From SAR92 clade bacterium H455 (GTDB lineage Bacteria; Pseudomonadota; Gammaproteobacteria; Pseudomonadales; Porticoccaceae), in NCBI GenBank assembly GCA_024802545.1, contig CP103416.1, forward strand, positions 1,488,001 through 1,552,000: a stretch of DNA of 64,000 nucleotides, in the 5' to 3' direction. The notes under the pieces are model-generated. The model did not search any database, was not told where the DNA came from, and was given only the letters and a program-made list of their open reading frames with translations. Of the stretch, positions 39,569-48,832 are shown in pieces (the stretch's first letter is position 1; each line of letters opens with the position of its first letter). The position numbers and the translations under genes are program-made.

Positions 39569-42500
39569 ATGACAAACCAGCCAGCACCTGATCTACCCAG
39601 CGGTCAGCAAGATTTTCAGCGACTGCAACTATTGGTCGACCAGACAGCCAGCACTCGAGATAGCTTTAGACTTAGCCGCCAGCTGAGAGAGCTTGCCCAG
39701 CAGCATAAACGTGGTCGCGATATTAGCTCTGCCTGGCAGCAATGGCATGCAGCGCTGTTAAAAACCCAGGCACTGACCGACAGCCGTCGTCAGACTATTC
39801 CCGCTTTTACCTATCCTGAGCTTCCGGTGAGTGCCCGCGCCGATGAAATTGCCGAGCTACTCAATAAACATCAAGTGATTGTGGTGGCTGGCGAAACCGG
39901 TTCAGGTAAAACCACCCAGATACCGAAAATTTGTCTGCAAGCTGGGCGCGGTGTCAGAGGCCTAATTGGCCACACCCAGCCCCGGCGGATTGCCGCCCGC
40001 ACCGTCGCCACACGTATTGCTGAAGAGCTCAAGGTCAAAATCGGCGAAGCAGTGGGCTATCAGGTGCGCTTCTCCGATCAGAGCTCGCCCAACAGCTTGA
40101 TCAAGCTGATGACCGACGGCATTTTGTTAGCCGAAATTCAGCGCGATCACTTTCTCAGCGCTTACGACACCCTGATTATTGACGAGGCCCATGAGCGCAG
40201 CCTGAATATTGATTTCCTGCTCGGCTACCTGAAAAATCTGCTGCCCCAGCGTCCGGATCTAAAAATCATCATCACCTCGGCGACCATTGATGTCGCCAAG
40301 TTTTCCAAACATTTTAACGACGCCCCTGTGGTTGAAGTCTCGGGGCGCAGCTTTCCGGTGGAGATTATCTACAATCACCCGGACGACGTGGATACGGATC
40401 GCGATCAGATGATCGTCGATTGTTTGCAGGATATTCACAGCAATCAAAAGGCCGGTGATGTACTGATTTTTCTCAGTGGCGAGCGGGAGATCCGCGAAGT
40501 GAACCTGGCGATCAAGCGCGTCCAATTACCCAATACCGAAGTGGTGCCGCTCTATGCTAGGTTGAGTCTCGCAGAGCAGAGCAAGATCTTTTCGCCTCAC
40601 CGTGGACGGCGCATCGTACTCAGTACCAATGTCGCGGAAACCTCTCTTACAGTGCCCGGGATTCGCTATGTAATCGACACCGGCAGGGCGCGAGTGTCAC
40701 GCTATAGTTTCCGTACCAAGGTCCAGCGACTGCCCATTGAGGCGATCTCACAGGCCAGTGCCAATCAGCGTGCTGGACGCTGTGGTCGAGTTGCCGATGG
40801 AGTCTGTTATCGACTCTATTCCGAAGAAGACTTCCAGGGCCGTCCGGCTTTTACCGATCCGGAAATAATACGCACCAATCTGGCCGCGGTAATCTTGCAA
40901 ATGCTGCATCTGCGTATTGGTGATATCCGTAACTTCCCCTTTGTTGACCCCCCAGACCAACGCATGATCAGCGATGGTTTTAAACTACTGGAAGAGCTGC
41001 AAGCAGTCACCGAAGACAACAAGTTGAGCAGGCTCGGCAAACGTCTGGTGAATATTCCACTGGACCCGCGTTTTGCTCGCATGCTGTTAGAGAGTGCCAA
41101 TAATGGCTGTCTCGCAGAAGTGATGATTATCACCACTGGACTCAGCATTCAGGATCCGCGAGAGCGACCCGCGGACAAGCAACAGGCCGCTGATCAGAGT
41201 CATAAAAAATGGCAGGAGCCCAACTCCGACTTTGTTTCGCTGCTCAATTTGTGGCGCCACTTTGAAGAGCAGCGCCAGCAGCTGTCGGGTAATCAATACA
41301 GCCGTTACTGTAAGAGCAATCATGTCTCCTATTCACGGATGCGAGAATGGCGCGATTTGCATCATCAGGTTCACACCGCCTGCCGTGGACTTAAATTGAC
41401 GTCCAATACGGTGCCTGCGGAGCAGGATGCTATCCATCGCTCGATTCTTTCAGGACTGTTGGGGCAGGTGGGTATTCTCCAGGACAAATGGGAATATCTA
41501 GGTACCCGCAATCGCAAATTTTTTATCTTCCCCGGTTCCGGGTTAAGCAAAAAACCACCGAAATGGTTGATGGCTGGCTCGCTGATGGAAACCACCAAAC
41601 AGTTCGCCCTAACCGTTGCCAAAATCGACTCAGACTGGCTCGAGCCACTTGCCGCCCATTTGGTAAAAAAGAGCTACAGCGAACCTTTCTACAATAAAAA
41701 ATCCGGTCAGGTTATGGCCAAAGAACGCCAGACATTGTTTGGCCTGAGCATTGTTGAAAACAAAAACCGTGTCTACGGTCAGGTCGCACCTCAGGACGCG
41801 CGGAAAGTCTTTGTCCAGCAGGCGCTGGTGGAAGAGGGTTATCGCGGCAAGGGCGAGTTCTACAAGCATAACCACAAGTTGGTGGAAGAGCTGCAAGCTT
41901 TGGAAGATCGCTTCCGCCGTCGAGATCTGCTGGTCGAGCAGCAGGCCATATTCGATTTCTACGATCAGCTGGTCCCCGAGGGCATCTACAACCTTGCAGC
42001 CTTTGAAAAATGGCGCAAGCAAGCCGAGGCCAAAACGCCCAAATTATTGCTTATAGATAAAGAGTATCTATTGCTTCGCGGACTGTCTCAGGATGAACAG
42101 GCGCAGTTCCCGGAAACCATTAGCTGTGATGGTATTCCCTACCAGCTGCGCTATCACTTTCAGCCCGGCCATGCAGAGGATGGCGTCAGCGCCGTGGTGC
42201 CATTGGCGCTATTGCATCAACTGCCAAGGTACTTCTTTGAATGGCTGGTTCCAGGCATGCTACGGGACAAATGTATAGCCCTGATTAAAAGCCTACCGAA
42301 ACAGACACGCCGACAGTTTGTACCTGTGCCCGATCATGTGGATATTTTTCTCCGCAAAGCCAAGCCCCAGGACCGACCTCTTACTGAGGTACTTGCAGAG
42401 CATTTACGCAGTGTTAGTGGGGTGGTTATTGCGCCGGAACAATGGCGTCAAGATAGCCTCGACAGCTGGTATCAGATGAACTTTGTCCTAGAGGACGAGC

Positions 42501-43498
42501 ATGGTGCCACGATTGCCATGGCCCGCAGTCTAGAGCAACTGCAACGGGACTTTAAGCAACAAATTAGTCAGGGTTTGGAGAAGGCCGCTGATCAGAGCTC
42601 GTCGCGACAGGGCATCACCGAATGGGACTTTGATAAGCTGCCAGAAGAGGTGGCACTACAGCATGGCAAGATCAGTATTAAAGCTTGGCCAGCGCTGCGT
42701 GACTGCGGCGACTCTGTATCCCTCGAAGTGATGGACAATCCCTTGCAAGCGGAAAAGATCAGTCGCCAGGGGCAGCTGCGACTGGCGCTGCTGCGAGGTC
42801 GTGAGCAGGTTAAATACCTAGAGAAGCACCTGTTGCGCGGCAAAGATCTTGCACTGAAGGCGGCAAATGTCGGTGCCCGTCAGCGCTTAATTGAGGCGTT
42901 GATCAGTGCCAGTTTTCAACAGGCTCTATTCGTGGATCAGAAAGTTGTCAGAGATCAACGGCAGTTTGATCAGGCCTTCGCAAAGGGTATCAGCCAAGTC
43001 GTCGGACTGGCTCAAGACTATGCGGCGTCGATTGAATCACTGTTGCCACGATTGCATGATCTGCAAAAGCAACTGCGAACTATGGGCTTGCCGGCTATTT
43101 ACGCCGCTGACGATATTCGCAATCAGCTCGATTGGCTGTTTGCCTCCGAGACGCTGAGCAGCGTCACCGATGAAACGATCAGCCAGTACCCGCGCTATAT
43201 TAAAGCGATTCAGGTGCGAGTCGAAAAGCTGACTGTCCAGCAGAGTAAAGATCGTCAGCATATAGCCGAGATCAGTGATGTATTGAGCGGATGCCGGGAG
43301 GCCTTGGTTGAAGATCAGCCGCTTTCAAGCGATCTTGAAGCCGCTTTGCTCGACTATTGCTGGCTGGTCGAAGAGTACCGGGTGTCGCTGTTTGCCCAGC
43401 AATTAAAGACCAAAGTGCCAGTCTCATTGAAGCGTTTAAACAAGCGCTGGGCCGAGATTGATGAGCAGCTGCGGCGCTTCCGCGTTCAGGCCGGCTAG
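39569..43498 (+). CDS. hrpA: ATP-dependent RNA helicase HrpA
   Basis: The 1309-residue DEAH-box helicase has Walker A GETGSGKTTQIPK at about residue 112, the DEAH box in LIIDEAHERSLN, SAT motif III in IITSATID, and helicase motif VI QRAGRCGR. The HA2 and OB domains and a long DUF3418 C-terminal region complete it. HrpA unwinds RNA and helps resolve collided ribosomes on mRNA. Length is as in E. coli (about 1300). It follows dnaQ directly. Confidence 0.96.
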   Translation: MTNQPAPDLPSGQQDFQRLQLLVDQTASTRDSFRLSRQLRELAQQHKRGRDISSAWQQWHAALLKTQALTDSRRQTIPAFTYPELPVSARADEIAELLNKHQVIVVAGETGSGKTTQIPKICLQAGRGVRGLIGHTQPRRIAARTVATRIAEELKVKIGEAVGYQVRFSDQSSPNSLIKLMTDGILLAEIQRDHFLSAYDTLIIDEAHERSLNIDFLLGYLKNLLPQRPDLKIIITSATIDVAKFSKHFNDAPVVEVSGRSFPVEIIYNHPDDVDTDRDQMIVDCLQDIHSNQKAGDVLIFLSGEREIREVNLAIKRVQLPNTEVVPLYARLSLAEQSKIFSPHRGRRIVLSTNVAETSLTVPGIRYVIDTGRARVSRYSFRTKVQRLPIEAISQASANQRAGRCGRVADGVCYRLYSEEDFQGRPAFTDPEIIRTNLAAVILQMLHLRIGDIRNFPFVDPPDQRMISDGFKLLEELQAVTEDNKLSRLGKRLVNIPLDPRFARMLLESANNGCLAEVMIITTGLSIQDPRERPADKQQAADQSHKKWQEPNSDFVSLLNLWRHFEEQRQQLSGNQYSRYCKSNHVSYSRMREWRDLHHQVHTACRGLKLTSNTVPAEQDAIHRSILSGLLGQVGILQDKWEYLGTRNRKFFIFPGSGLSKKPPKWLMAGSLMETTKQFALTVAKIDSDWLEPLAAHLVKKSYSEPFYNKKSGQVMAKERQTLFGLSIVENKNRVYGQVAPQDARKVFVQQALVEEGYRGKGEFYKHNHKLVEELQALEDRFRRRDLLVEQQAIFDFYDQLVPEGIYNLAAFEKWRKQAEAKTPKLLLIDKEYLLLRGLSQDEQAQFPETISCDGIPYQLRYHFQPGHAEDGVSAVVPLALLHQLPRYFFEWLVPGMLRDKCIALIKSLPKQTRRQFVPVPDHVDIFLRKAKPQDRPLTEVLAEHLRSVSGVVIAPEQWRQDSLDSWYQMNFVLEDEHGATIAMARSLEQLQRDFKQQISQGLEKAADQSSSRQGITEWDFDKLPEEVALQHGKISIKAWPALRDCGDSVSLEVMDNPLQAEKISRQGQLRLALLRGREQVKYLEKHLLRGKDLALKAANVGARQRLIEALISASFQQALFVDQKVVRDQRQFDQAFAKGISQVVGLAQDYAASIESLLPRLHDLQKQLRTMGLPAIYAADDIRNQLDWLFASETLSSVTDETISQYPRYIKAIQVRVEKLTVQQSKDRQHIAEISDVLSGCREALVEDQPLSSDLEAALLDYCWLVEEYRVSLFAQQLKTKVPVSLKRLNKRWAEIDEQLRRFRVQAG

Positions 43499-43661
43499 CC
43501 TGCCTTTTAGGCAGTGCTATTTAGATAATCGCTCTTAAATAATTGTTCTGTAGTGAAACTTCTTTGCTACTGTTAGGTCAGAATAGCATCTCAATTCGGT
43601 CTTGAACTGGGATACAAGGAAAAACGATCTGGCAGCATTGCCATCACAAGGAGAAAGTCGA

Positions 43662-44063
43662 ATGAATAAACAAAAAACCAATCCACTTGTCACGGCTATT
43701 GGCTCAGCTTTTGTCGCTGCCACAGCACTCTCAGCTGTCGCACTATCCTCATCAACCTTTGCCGCGGAAAACCCTTTTCAGGCGGATCAACTGCGATCTG
43801 GCTACAATCTAGCTGCCGGCGCTGAAGGCAAATGCGGGGAAGGCAAGTGCGGAGAAGACAAGGTCAAGGCCCATTCTGAAGGAAAATGTGGTGAAGGTAA
43901 GTGCGGAGAAGATAAAGCCAAATCTGAAGGCAAATGTGGCGAAGGCAAGTGCGGAGAAGATAAAGCCGAATCTGAAGGCAAATGCGGCGAAGGCAAGTGC
44001 GGTGAAGACAAGGCCAAAACCGAAGGCAAGTGCGGTGAAGGAAAATGTGGCGGAGCGGCCTAA
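43662..44063 (+). CDS. hvfA: HvfA-like precursor of an MNIO-modified cysteine-rich peptide (bufferin/oxazolin type)
   Basis: The 133-residue precursor has a signal peptide (about residues 1-35, ALSAVALSSSTFAAE), a linker QADQLRSGYNLAAG, and ten EGKCG motifs arranged as five pairs, spaced by EDKxK-type acidic/basic linkers. All ten cysteines of the protein lie in these motifs. In Haemophilus and Caulobacter the HvfB/HvfC enzymes convert EGKCG cysteines to oxazolone-thioamide rings that bind copper. The ATG at 43662 is preferred over the upstream frame start because AAGGAG at 43648-43653 precedes it. It is first in the three-gene unit. The repeats make both strands look open; the opposite-strand frames are artefacts. 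Confidence 0.92.
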   Translation: MNKQKTNPLVTAIGSAFVAATALSAVALSSSTFAAENPFQADQLRSGYNLAAGAEGKCGEGKCGEDKVKAHSEGKCGEGKCGEDKAKSEGKCGEGKCGEDKAESEGKCGEGKCGEDKAKTEGKCGEGKCGGAA

Positions 44064-44125
44064 TGCACTTGTTGCCGCAGCTATTGGTTAGCGTTGACAC
44101 TTGTTATAAGTCGAACGTTTAGCTA

Positions 44126-45007
44126 ATGACCTATCAGTACCCTGTTCAGGGGGCGGGCCTTGGGTTGCGGCGCTCGCTTTGCCAACCTCTCTCCCCAGTG
44201 TCTCTTGAACAGGTACAGTTTATGGAGGTGGCGCCAGAAAACTGGATTAATGTCGGTGGTCGCTATGGCGCAGCTCTGCGCAGTTACACTGAAAAATTCC
44301 CCTTTGTTATGCATGGACTCTCGCTCTCTATAGGCTCACCTTCAGGGCTTGACTGGGATCTTCTGCGCTCTATCAAAGCCTTTATGTCCGAGCACTCAAT
44401 ACGCTGTTACAGCGAGCACCTCAGCTACTGCAGCGACAGCGGTCATCTCTATGATCTAATGCCGATTCCCTTTACTGAAGAAGCCGTCGACTATGTGGCC
44501 GAGCGAATTGTTCAGATTCAGGATTTTCTCGGCCAGCGTATCGCCATGGAAAACGTCTCCTATTACGCTGCCCCGCAACAGGAGATGTCAGAGATTGAAT
44601 TTCTCAATGCAGTATTAAACAAAGCCGACTGCAATTTGCTACTCGACGTGAATAATATTTTCGTCAACAGCATTAACCACAGTTATGACCCCTATGAATT
44701 CTTAAAGGCTCTGCCCGGTGAGCGCATTGCCTACGGCCATATTGCCGGTCATTATAAAGAAGCCGAAGACCTCCGCGTCGACACCCATGGCGCCGATGTT
44801 ATAGATTCCGTGTGGCAATTGTTGGATGCCGCCTACAATGAGTTTGGGGTCTTTCCAACCCTGCTAGAGCGGGACTTTAATATGCCCCCGGTTGATGAAC
44901 TGCTTTTGGAAGTGGACCAGATAAGGGAGTATCAGCGGAAGTACGAAAACCCAGAGCAGGGCGACCTAAAATCAATGCGCAATGATATTCAACTGGCAAA
45001 GGTATGA
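44126..45007 (+). CDS. hvfB: HvfB-like multinuclear non-haem iron oxidase (MNIO, DUF692)
   Basis: The 293-residue TIM-barrel enzyme shows the metal ligands of MNIO proteins: His in VMHGLSLSIG, Glu/His in SEHLSYC, Glu in AMENVSYY, Asp/Asn in LLLDVNNIFVNS, His in YGHIAGH, Asp/His in VDTHGADV and Glu in LLERDFN. It should oxidise Cys side chains of the upstream precursor to oxazolone-thioamide units using iron and O2. It starts 62 bases after hvfA and overlaps hvfC by four bases (ATGA). No extra domain is fused. Confidence 0.93.
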   Translation: MTYQYPVQGAGLGLRRSLCQPLSPVSLEQVQFMEVAPENWINVGGRYGAALRSYTEKFPFVMHGLSLSIGSPSGLDWDLLRSIKAFMSEHSIRCYSEHLSYCSDSGHLYDLMPIPFTEEAVDYVAERIVQIQDFLGQRIAMENVSYYAAPQQEMSEIEFLNAVLNKADCNLLLDVNNIFVNSINHSYDPYEFLKALPGERIAYGHIAGHYKEAEDLRVDTHGADVIDSVWQLLDAAYNEFGVFPTLLERDFNMPPVDELLLEVDQIREYQRKYENPEQGDLKSMRNDIQLAKV

Positions 45008-45774
45008 GGAAAGACCTCCAGGTTGCGTCTCAGCCTGCCTTTCAGCGCGCGCAGTTTGAACTGGCCGCACATATCAGAAACCCTCAGTCTAATCCGGCCC
45101 CTGAGGGCATCGAAGATCGCCGTTTGGAAATCTACAGAAGCTTGTTTTTTAATAATATCGAAGCCTTTATTGCCAATGGTTTCCCAATTCTTAAATCCAT
45201 CACTGACCCTGAGCGATGGACTGCAATGGTCCGTGACTTCGTACATCGCCACCAAAGTCACAGCCCCTACTTTTTGGATATCGGGGCCGAGTTTTTGCAC
45301 TATCTCGAAAGCGAACGCATCACTCAGCCACAGGACCCCGTGTTTATGTTGCAATTGGCGCATTACGAGTGGGTAGAGTTAGCCCTAGATGTGTCAGTCA
45401 TAGACTTTCCGGAAGTGCGAAAAGAGGGGGATTTACTTGAGAATCAGCCGGTGATCTCGCCGCTGGCTTGGGTGATGAGCTACCATTACCCAGTTCACCT
45501 GATTGGGCCTGGTTTTCAGCCAACTGAAGCATCCGCTGATACCACCCAAATCGTTATTTATCGTGACCGTCAGATGCAGGTTGGGTTTATGGAGATCAAT
45601 CAAACCACTTATCGACTACTGCAGATTCTAGACCAAAATAGGCTTACCGGCAGGGCCGCTTTAGTTCAATTAGCCGCTGAGCTTGGGTATTCCAATCCTG
45701 CTGCCATACTTGAATTCGGTGCCGATCTTCTTTCACAACTGCGCAGCAAAGATATAATCTGCGGAATATATTAA
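45004..45774 (+). CDS. hvfC: HvfC-like MNIO partner protein (DUF2063)
   Basis: The 256-residue protein has the DUF2063 N-terminal domain (RRLEIYRSLFFNNIEAFI, FPILKSI, HSPYFLDIG) and a C-terminal winged-helix-like part (GRAALVQLAAELGY). Such partners bind the leader of the precursor peptide and present it to the MNIO enzyme. The start codon overlaps the stop of hvfB by four bases, so translation is coupled. No DoxX-type hvfD follows; the next gene is an unrelated MlaA-like gene 91 bases on. Confidence 0.9.
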   Translation: MRKDLQVASQPAFQRAQFELAAHIRNPQSNPAPEGIEDRRLEIYRSLFFNNIEAFIANGFPILKSITDPERWTAMVRDFVHRHQSHSPYFLDIGAEFLHYLESERITQPQDPVFMLQLAHYEWVELALDVSVIDFPEVRKEGDLLENQPVISPLAWVMSYHYPVHLIGPGFQPTEASADTTQIVIYRDRQMQVGFMEINQTTYRLLQILDQNRLTGRAALVQLAAELGYSNPAAILEFGADLLSQLRSKDIICGIY

Positions 45775-45865
45775 TTATTCGTGTTGAGAGTGCTTCTGCA
45801 GTGTACGGCAAGCAAATAGGGCAGTAAGATAGCACTATTTGCGAACGGATAATTTACCAGTACCC

Positions 45866-46606
45866 ATGAAGCTTTTGCCCTTCTCCACTTTCTCACAGTC
45901 GGCCGTGAAATTGCTGACGACAATCATATTAGCACTGACCTTGTTCAGCTCATCGCTCTATGCTGAAGAAGTAGATCCCCTCGAGAGTATCAATCGCAAT
46001 ATGTTTTATTTCAATGAGCGCCTTGATCACTATGCATTGCGGCCAATTGCTGTTGCCTACAGCGATGTTATGCCCAACCCATTAGAGCGCGGCATTGATA
46101 ACTTCTTTAGCAATCTCAATGAGATTACCAATGTAGCCAATGATTTGCTGCAGGGGAAGTTTAAGCAAGCGGGTCATGACGGCGGCCGTTTTCTGATTAA
46201 CTCGACAATCGGTATGGCGGGTCTCTTTGATGTCGCCGAACGCGCAGGTCTTAGCGAGAGCGATGGCGAAGATTTTGGCCAGACCTTGGCAGTCTGGGGA
46301 GTAGGGGAAGGTCCCTACCTGATGCTACCTTTGATGGGTCCCTCGACATTGCGCGACGCGCCGAGTAAATTTGTCGATAGTTTTACCGATCCATTCTCCT
46401 ATTCAGATGATGTCAGAACTAAAAACTCCGTAAGAGCAGTGGACCTGTTAAATACTAGAGTTAGCTTTTTGGGGCTGGATGAAATGTCCTCTGGAGACAA
46501 ATATCTGTTTGTTCGAGATGTCTACTTGCAGCGCACCAGGTATCTGGTTAACGATGGCGCAATAGAAGATGATTTTGGCGACTTTGATGATTTTGACGAT
46601 TACTAA
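45866..46606 (+). CDS. mlaA: MlaA/VacJ family outer-membrane phospholipid-trafficking protein, lacking a lipobox
   Basis: The 246-residue protein has the MlaA core: DPLESINRNMFYFNERLD, NFFSNLNEITNVANDLLQ, GRFLINSTIGMAGLFDVA and GPYLMLPLMGPSTLRD. The family removes misplaced phospholipids from the outer leaflet of the outer membrane and passes them to MlaC and MlaBDEF. Canonical MlaA is a lipoprotein; here the signal peptide ends in SSLYAEE with no Cys, so this copy is apparently not lipidated. The start was set at ATG 45866, just before the signal peptide. The tail is very acidic (DDFGDFDDFDDY). Other mla genes are not in the window. Confidence 0.88.
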   Translation: MKLLPFSTFSQSAVKLLTTIILALTLFSSSLYAEEVDPLESINRNMFYFNERLDHYALRPIAVAYSDVMPNPLERGIDNFFSNLNEITNVANDLLQGKFKQAGHDGGRFLINSTIGMAGLFDVAERAGLSESDGEDFGQTLAVWGVGEGPYLMLPLMGPSTLRDAPSKFVDSFTDPFSYSDDVRTKNSVRAVDLLNTRVSFLGLDEMSSGDKYLFVRDVYLQRTRYLVNDGAIEDDFGDFDDFDDY

Positions 46607-46642
46607 ATAGAGAGACAGTTGGCTTAGCGTTAATGTTTAACT

Positions 46643-47866
46643 ATGAGCCTTAAACGACCACCTGCGAAAGCCGTATTAGCGATGAAAGCACCGTCAGATC
46701 TGATTTTTTTTCTTGGCGATAAAGAACCCAGCATTCAAGGGGCAAGTAACAGTCTGCAGTTGCTGATTGCTCAGTCGACTGCGCTGCAAAATATCGAGGC
46801 TATACGCGCTCGATGTCAGGACCCACTGCTACAGCCGCTGCTAGTTAGTGCAGATCAACTTGCTATTGAAAGTGACAGTCAGCGCGAGTACCTCAAGGCT
46901 CTAGCAGCCGAATTTCTCGTTATCATCCTGCTGGGTCCCGATCAAAGTCATCGCGTCGCTGAATACTTTCGTCTCGGCGTGGCCGATGTCGCCTTTCCTC
47001 ATAGCAGTGACAAAGAACTCGCAGCCATTCTTGAGCGAGTTGATAGTCTCGCTGATTCTCGTGATCAGAAACGCCTCTATCGCAGAGAGTTAGAAAAGAC
47101 TAATCAAAATTTACAGGAGAGTTTGCACCTATTGAAGCAAGACCAGATGGCTGGCCTCGAAGTGCAAAAAAGTCTGATGCCAGAGAGTCCGCTTAAATTT
47201 GGCGACTATGAAATTTCTCACTCCATAACACCCTCACTCTATTTAAGCGGCGACTTTGTCGGTTACAACTTTGTCCTCGGTCGCTATCTGCTGTTTTACT
47301 TTGCCGATGTCTCGGGGCATGGCTCCTCATCGGCTTTTGTGACGGTTTTACTACGCTTTATGATTGGTCGAGTGATACGCAAGCATCAGGTGCAAAAAGA
47401 CTACGCGGCGCTAGCTCAGGCCCCTGAAGGCTTAGTGGAATCAATTAACAGTCAGCTGCTGGCCACCGGTCTCGGCAAACACCTAACCATTGTTGCTGGA
47501 TCATTGGATACCGAAACCAGAAAGCTGCGCTATGTGATTGGCGCCCAGCAACCTGCACCGATTTTAATCAGTGATGGTCAGGCGCGATTCCTCCCTGGAA
47601 AGGGCAAGCCCGCAGGCATTTTTGAGGGGGCGACCTGGGTGGTTGAAGAGGTTGCTCTGCCTGAGTCTTTCGCTCTGGTGCTGTTGTCTGACGGTGTTTT
47701 TGATCTGCTCTCAGATAAAGAGATTGTCGATAAAGAGAAAACTCTATTGAAGTATCTCAGGACTAGCTCAGAGAGCCTGGATAAACTTAAAGATGCACTG
47801 TTTATAGGTGATATTGAAGATCCCCAAGACGATATATCCGTTCTACTGTTGACCAGAGGAATGTAG
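46643..47866 (+). CDS. PP2C-type phosphatase with receiver-like N-terminal domain (HsbR-like)
   Basis: The 407-residue protein has an N-terminal response-regulator-like part (about residues 10-135), then a coiled-coil linker (about 140-170), and a SpoIIE/RsbU phosphatase domain with metal-binding motifs SGDFVGYNF, FADVSGHGSSSAF, LLSDGVFDL and DDISVLLL. The receiver aspartate is not clear, so control by phosphorylation is uncertain. It should dephosphorylate the STAS protein encoded one base downstream. The related Pseudomonas HsbR also carries an RsbW-like kinase domain, which is absent here. Confidence 0.82.
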   Translation: MSLKRPPAKAVLAMKAPSDLIFFLGDKEPSIQGASNSLQLLIAQSTALQNIEAIRARCQDPLLQPLLVSADQLAIESDSQREYLKALAAEFLVIILLGPDQSHRVAEYFRLGVADVAFPHSSDKELAAILERVDSLADSRDQKRLYRRELEKTNQNLQESLHLLKQDQMAGLEVQKSLMPESPLKFGDYEISHSITPSLYLSGDFVGYNFVLGRYLLFYFADVSGHGSSSAFVTVLLRFMIGRVIRKHQVQKDYAALAQAPEGLVESINSQLLATGLGKHLTIVAGSLDTETRKLRYVIGAQQPAPILISDGQARFLPGKGKPAGIFEGATWVVEEVALPESFALVLLSDGVFDLLSDKEIVDKEKTLLKYLRTSSESLDKLKDALFIGDIEDPQDDISVLLLTRGM

Positions 47867-47867
47867 C

Positions 47868-48353
47868 TTGAGCGCAGGAAAAATTTTCGTTTCTGATGAA
47901 GAGGGCAACTATCTCATCAAGTTTGTTGGTGATGTTAGGGTCACTCTCTGCGGCTCGCTAAATCACTATATGGAAGCTATTTTTGGCAGCCACGACGTTA
48001 AGAACGTAGTGGTGGATATGCTCGAGGCGGAAGGACTGGACAGCACGACGTTGGGACTGCTGGCCAAGCTTGGGCTGCACTGCCGCAAACAATATGGCAT
48101 AGATGTGCAGGTCTTCTGTCAGAACCCGAGTATCTTGCGCACATTAGACTGTATGGGCTTTGATGAGCTGTTTGATATTATTCAGCAAGTTCCGGAGATC
48201 AGCGCTAACCTACAAAGCATCACCTCGGTTAATTCTGAAGTGGATGAGATCCGCAAGCAGGTTTTGGAGGCGCACAAATTATTGGTACAACTCAACCCGA
48301 AAAATAGCTCAGAGTTTATCGATCTGATCCGCGCCCTAGAGTCAGGGGACTAA
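47868..48353 (+). CDS. STAS-domain anti-anti-sigma-factor protein (HsbA-like)
   Basis: The 161-residue protein has a STAS domain of about 100 residues, with the phosphorylatable Ser/Thr in GLDSTTLGLLAKLGLHC, then an extra helical tail. Dephosphorylated STAS proteins bind an anti-sigma factor (in Pseudomonas, HsbA binds FlgM). The start is TTG, with AGAGGA upstream and only one base after the phosphatase stop, so the pair is an operon. The kinase that opposes the phosphatase is not in the window. Confidence 0.82.
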   Translation: MSAGKIFVSDEEGNYLIKFVGDVRVTLCGSLNHYMEAIFGSHDVKNVVVDMLEAEGLDSTTLGLLAKLGLHCRKQYGIDVQVFCQNPSILRTLDCMGFDELFDIIQQVPEISANLQSITSVNSEVDEIRKQVLEAHKLLVQLNPKNSSEFIDLIRALESGD

Positions 48354-48388
48354 CTGTGCTGCAACAGCAATTTTAAGTCATCTAGGTG

Positions 48389-48832
48389 CTAGCTATCTCT
48401 GGCGGATATTTTGCACTGGATAAACTCACTGTGACGCAGATGCAACAGATCAGCCACTCGGCGAATAATGCCTTCCTCATGCTTATCCAAATGGCCGTCA
48501 GCAAAAGCTACGCGCCACATTGCTGTCATTAAGTTGAGTTTTTTCTCATGACTGTAGTGCGCGTTGATCTCCTTGGTGAACTGATACAGTGACGTCGCAT
48601 CAGCAACCTCATCCCGAGAGAGCAGCACCAGTTCATCAACCTGATCAGAACTCAGTTCTAACATCTGGGCAAGCGTCGCGCTGATCGACTGCAGTTCATC
48701 TTCGGCCAGATTGCCATCGATAACCATCACTTCAATTAGCAGCGCCGCTGTTGACAGCTGCTCAGCGCTGATTGAGCTGTCTTCCGCATCAACTACATTC
48801 TTGGCAAAGAATGCCTTAATTTTATTAATCAT
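48389..48832 (-). CDS. TerB-like protein
   Basis: The 147-residue helical protein carries the TerB pattern LLIEVMVIDGNLAEDEL and, further on, WRVAFADGHLDKHEEGIIRRVADLL, acidic repeats that may bind metal. It is named after tellurite-resistance TerB, but most stand-alone copies have no proven role. The chosen ATG at 48832 shares one base with the stop of tal (TAATG), so it is translationally coupled. The longer frame to 48853 runs inside tal. An inferred function linked to transaldolase would be speculation. Confidence 0.82.
   Translation of the reverse strand: MINKIKAFFAKNVVDAEDSSISAEQLSTAALLIEVMVIDGNLAEDELQSISATLAQMLELSSDQVDELVLLSRDEVADATSLYQFTKEINAHYSHEKKLNLMTAMWRVAFADGHLDKHEEGIIRRVADLLHLRHSEFIQCKISARDS

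Noticed and set aside
43802-44100. Two minus-strand frames with HLPSPHLPS-like repeats opposite hvfA
   Set aside because: Repeat structure of the EGKCG coding region keeps the other frames open; no start signals or family match.
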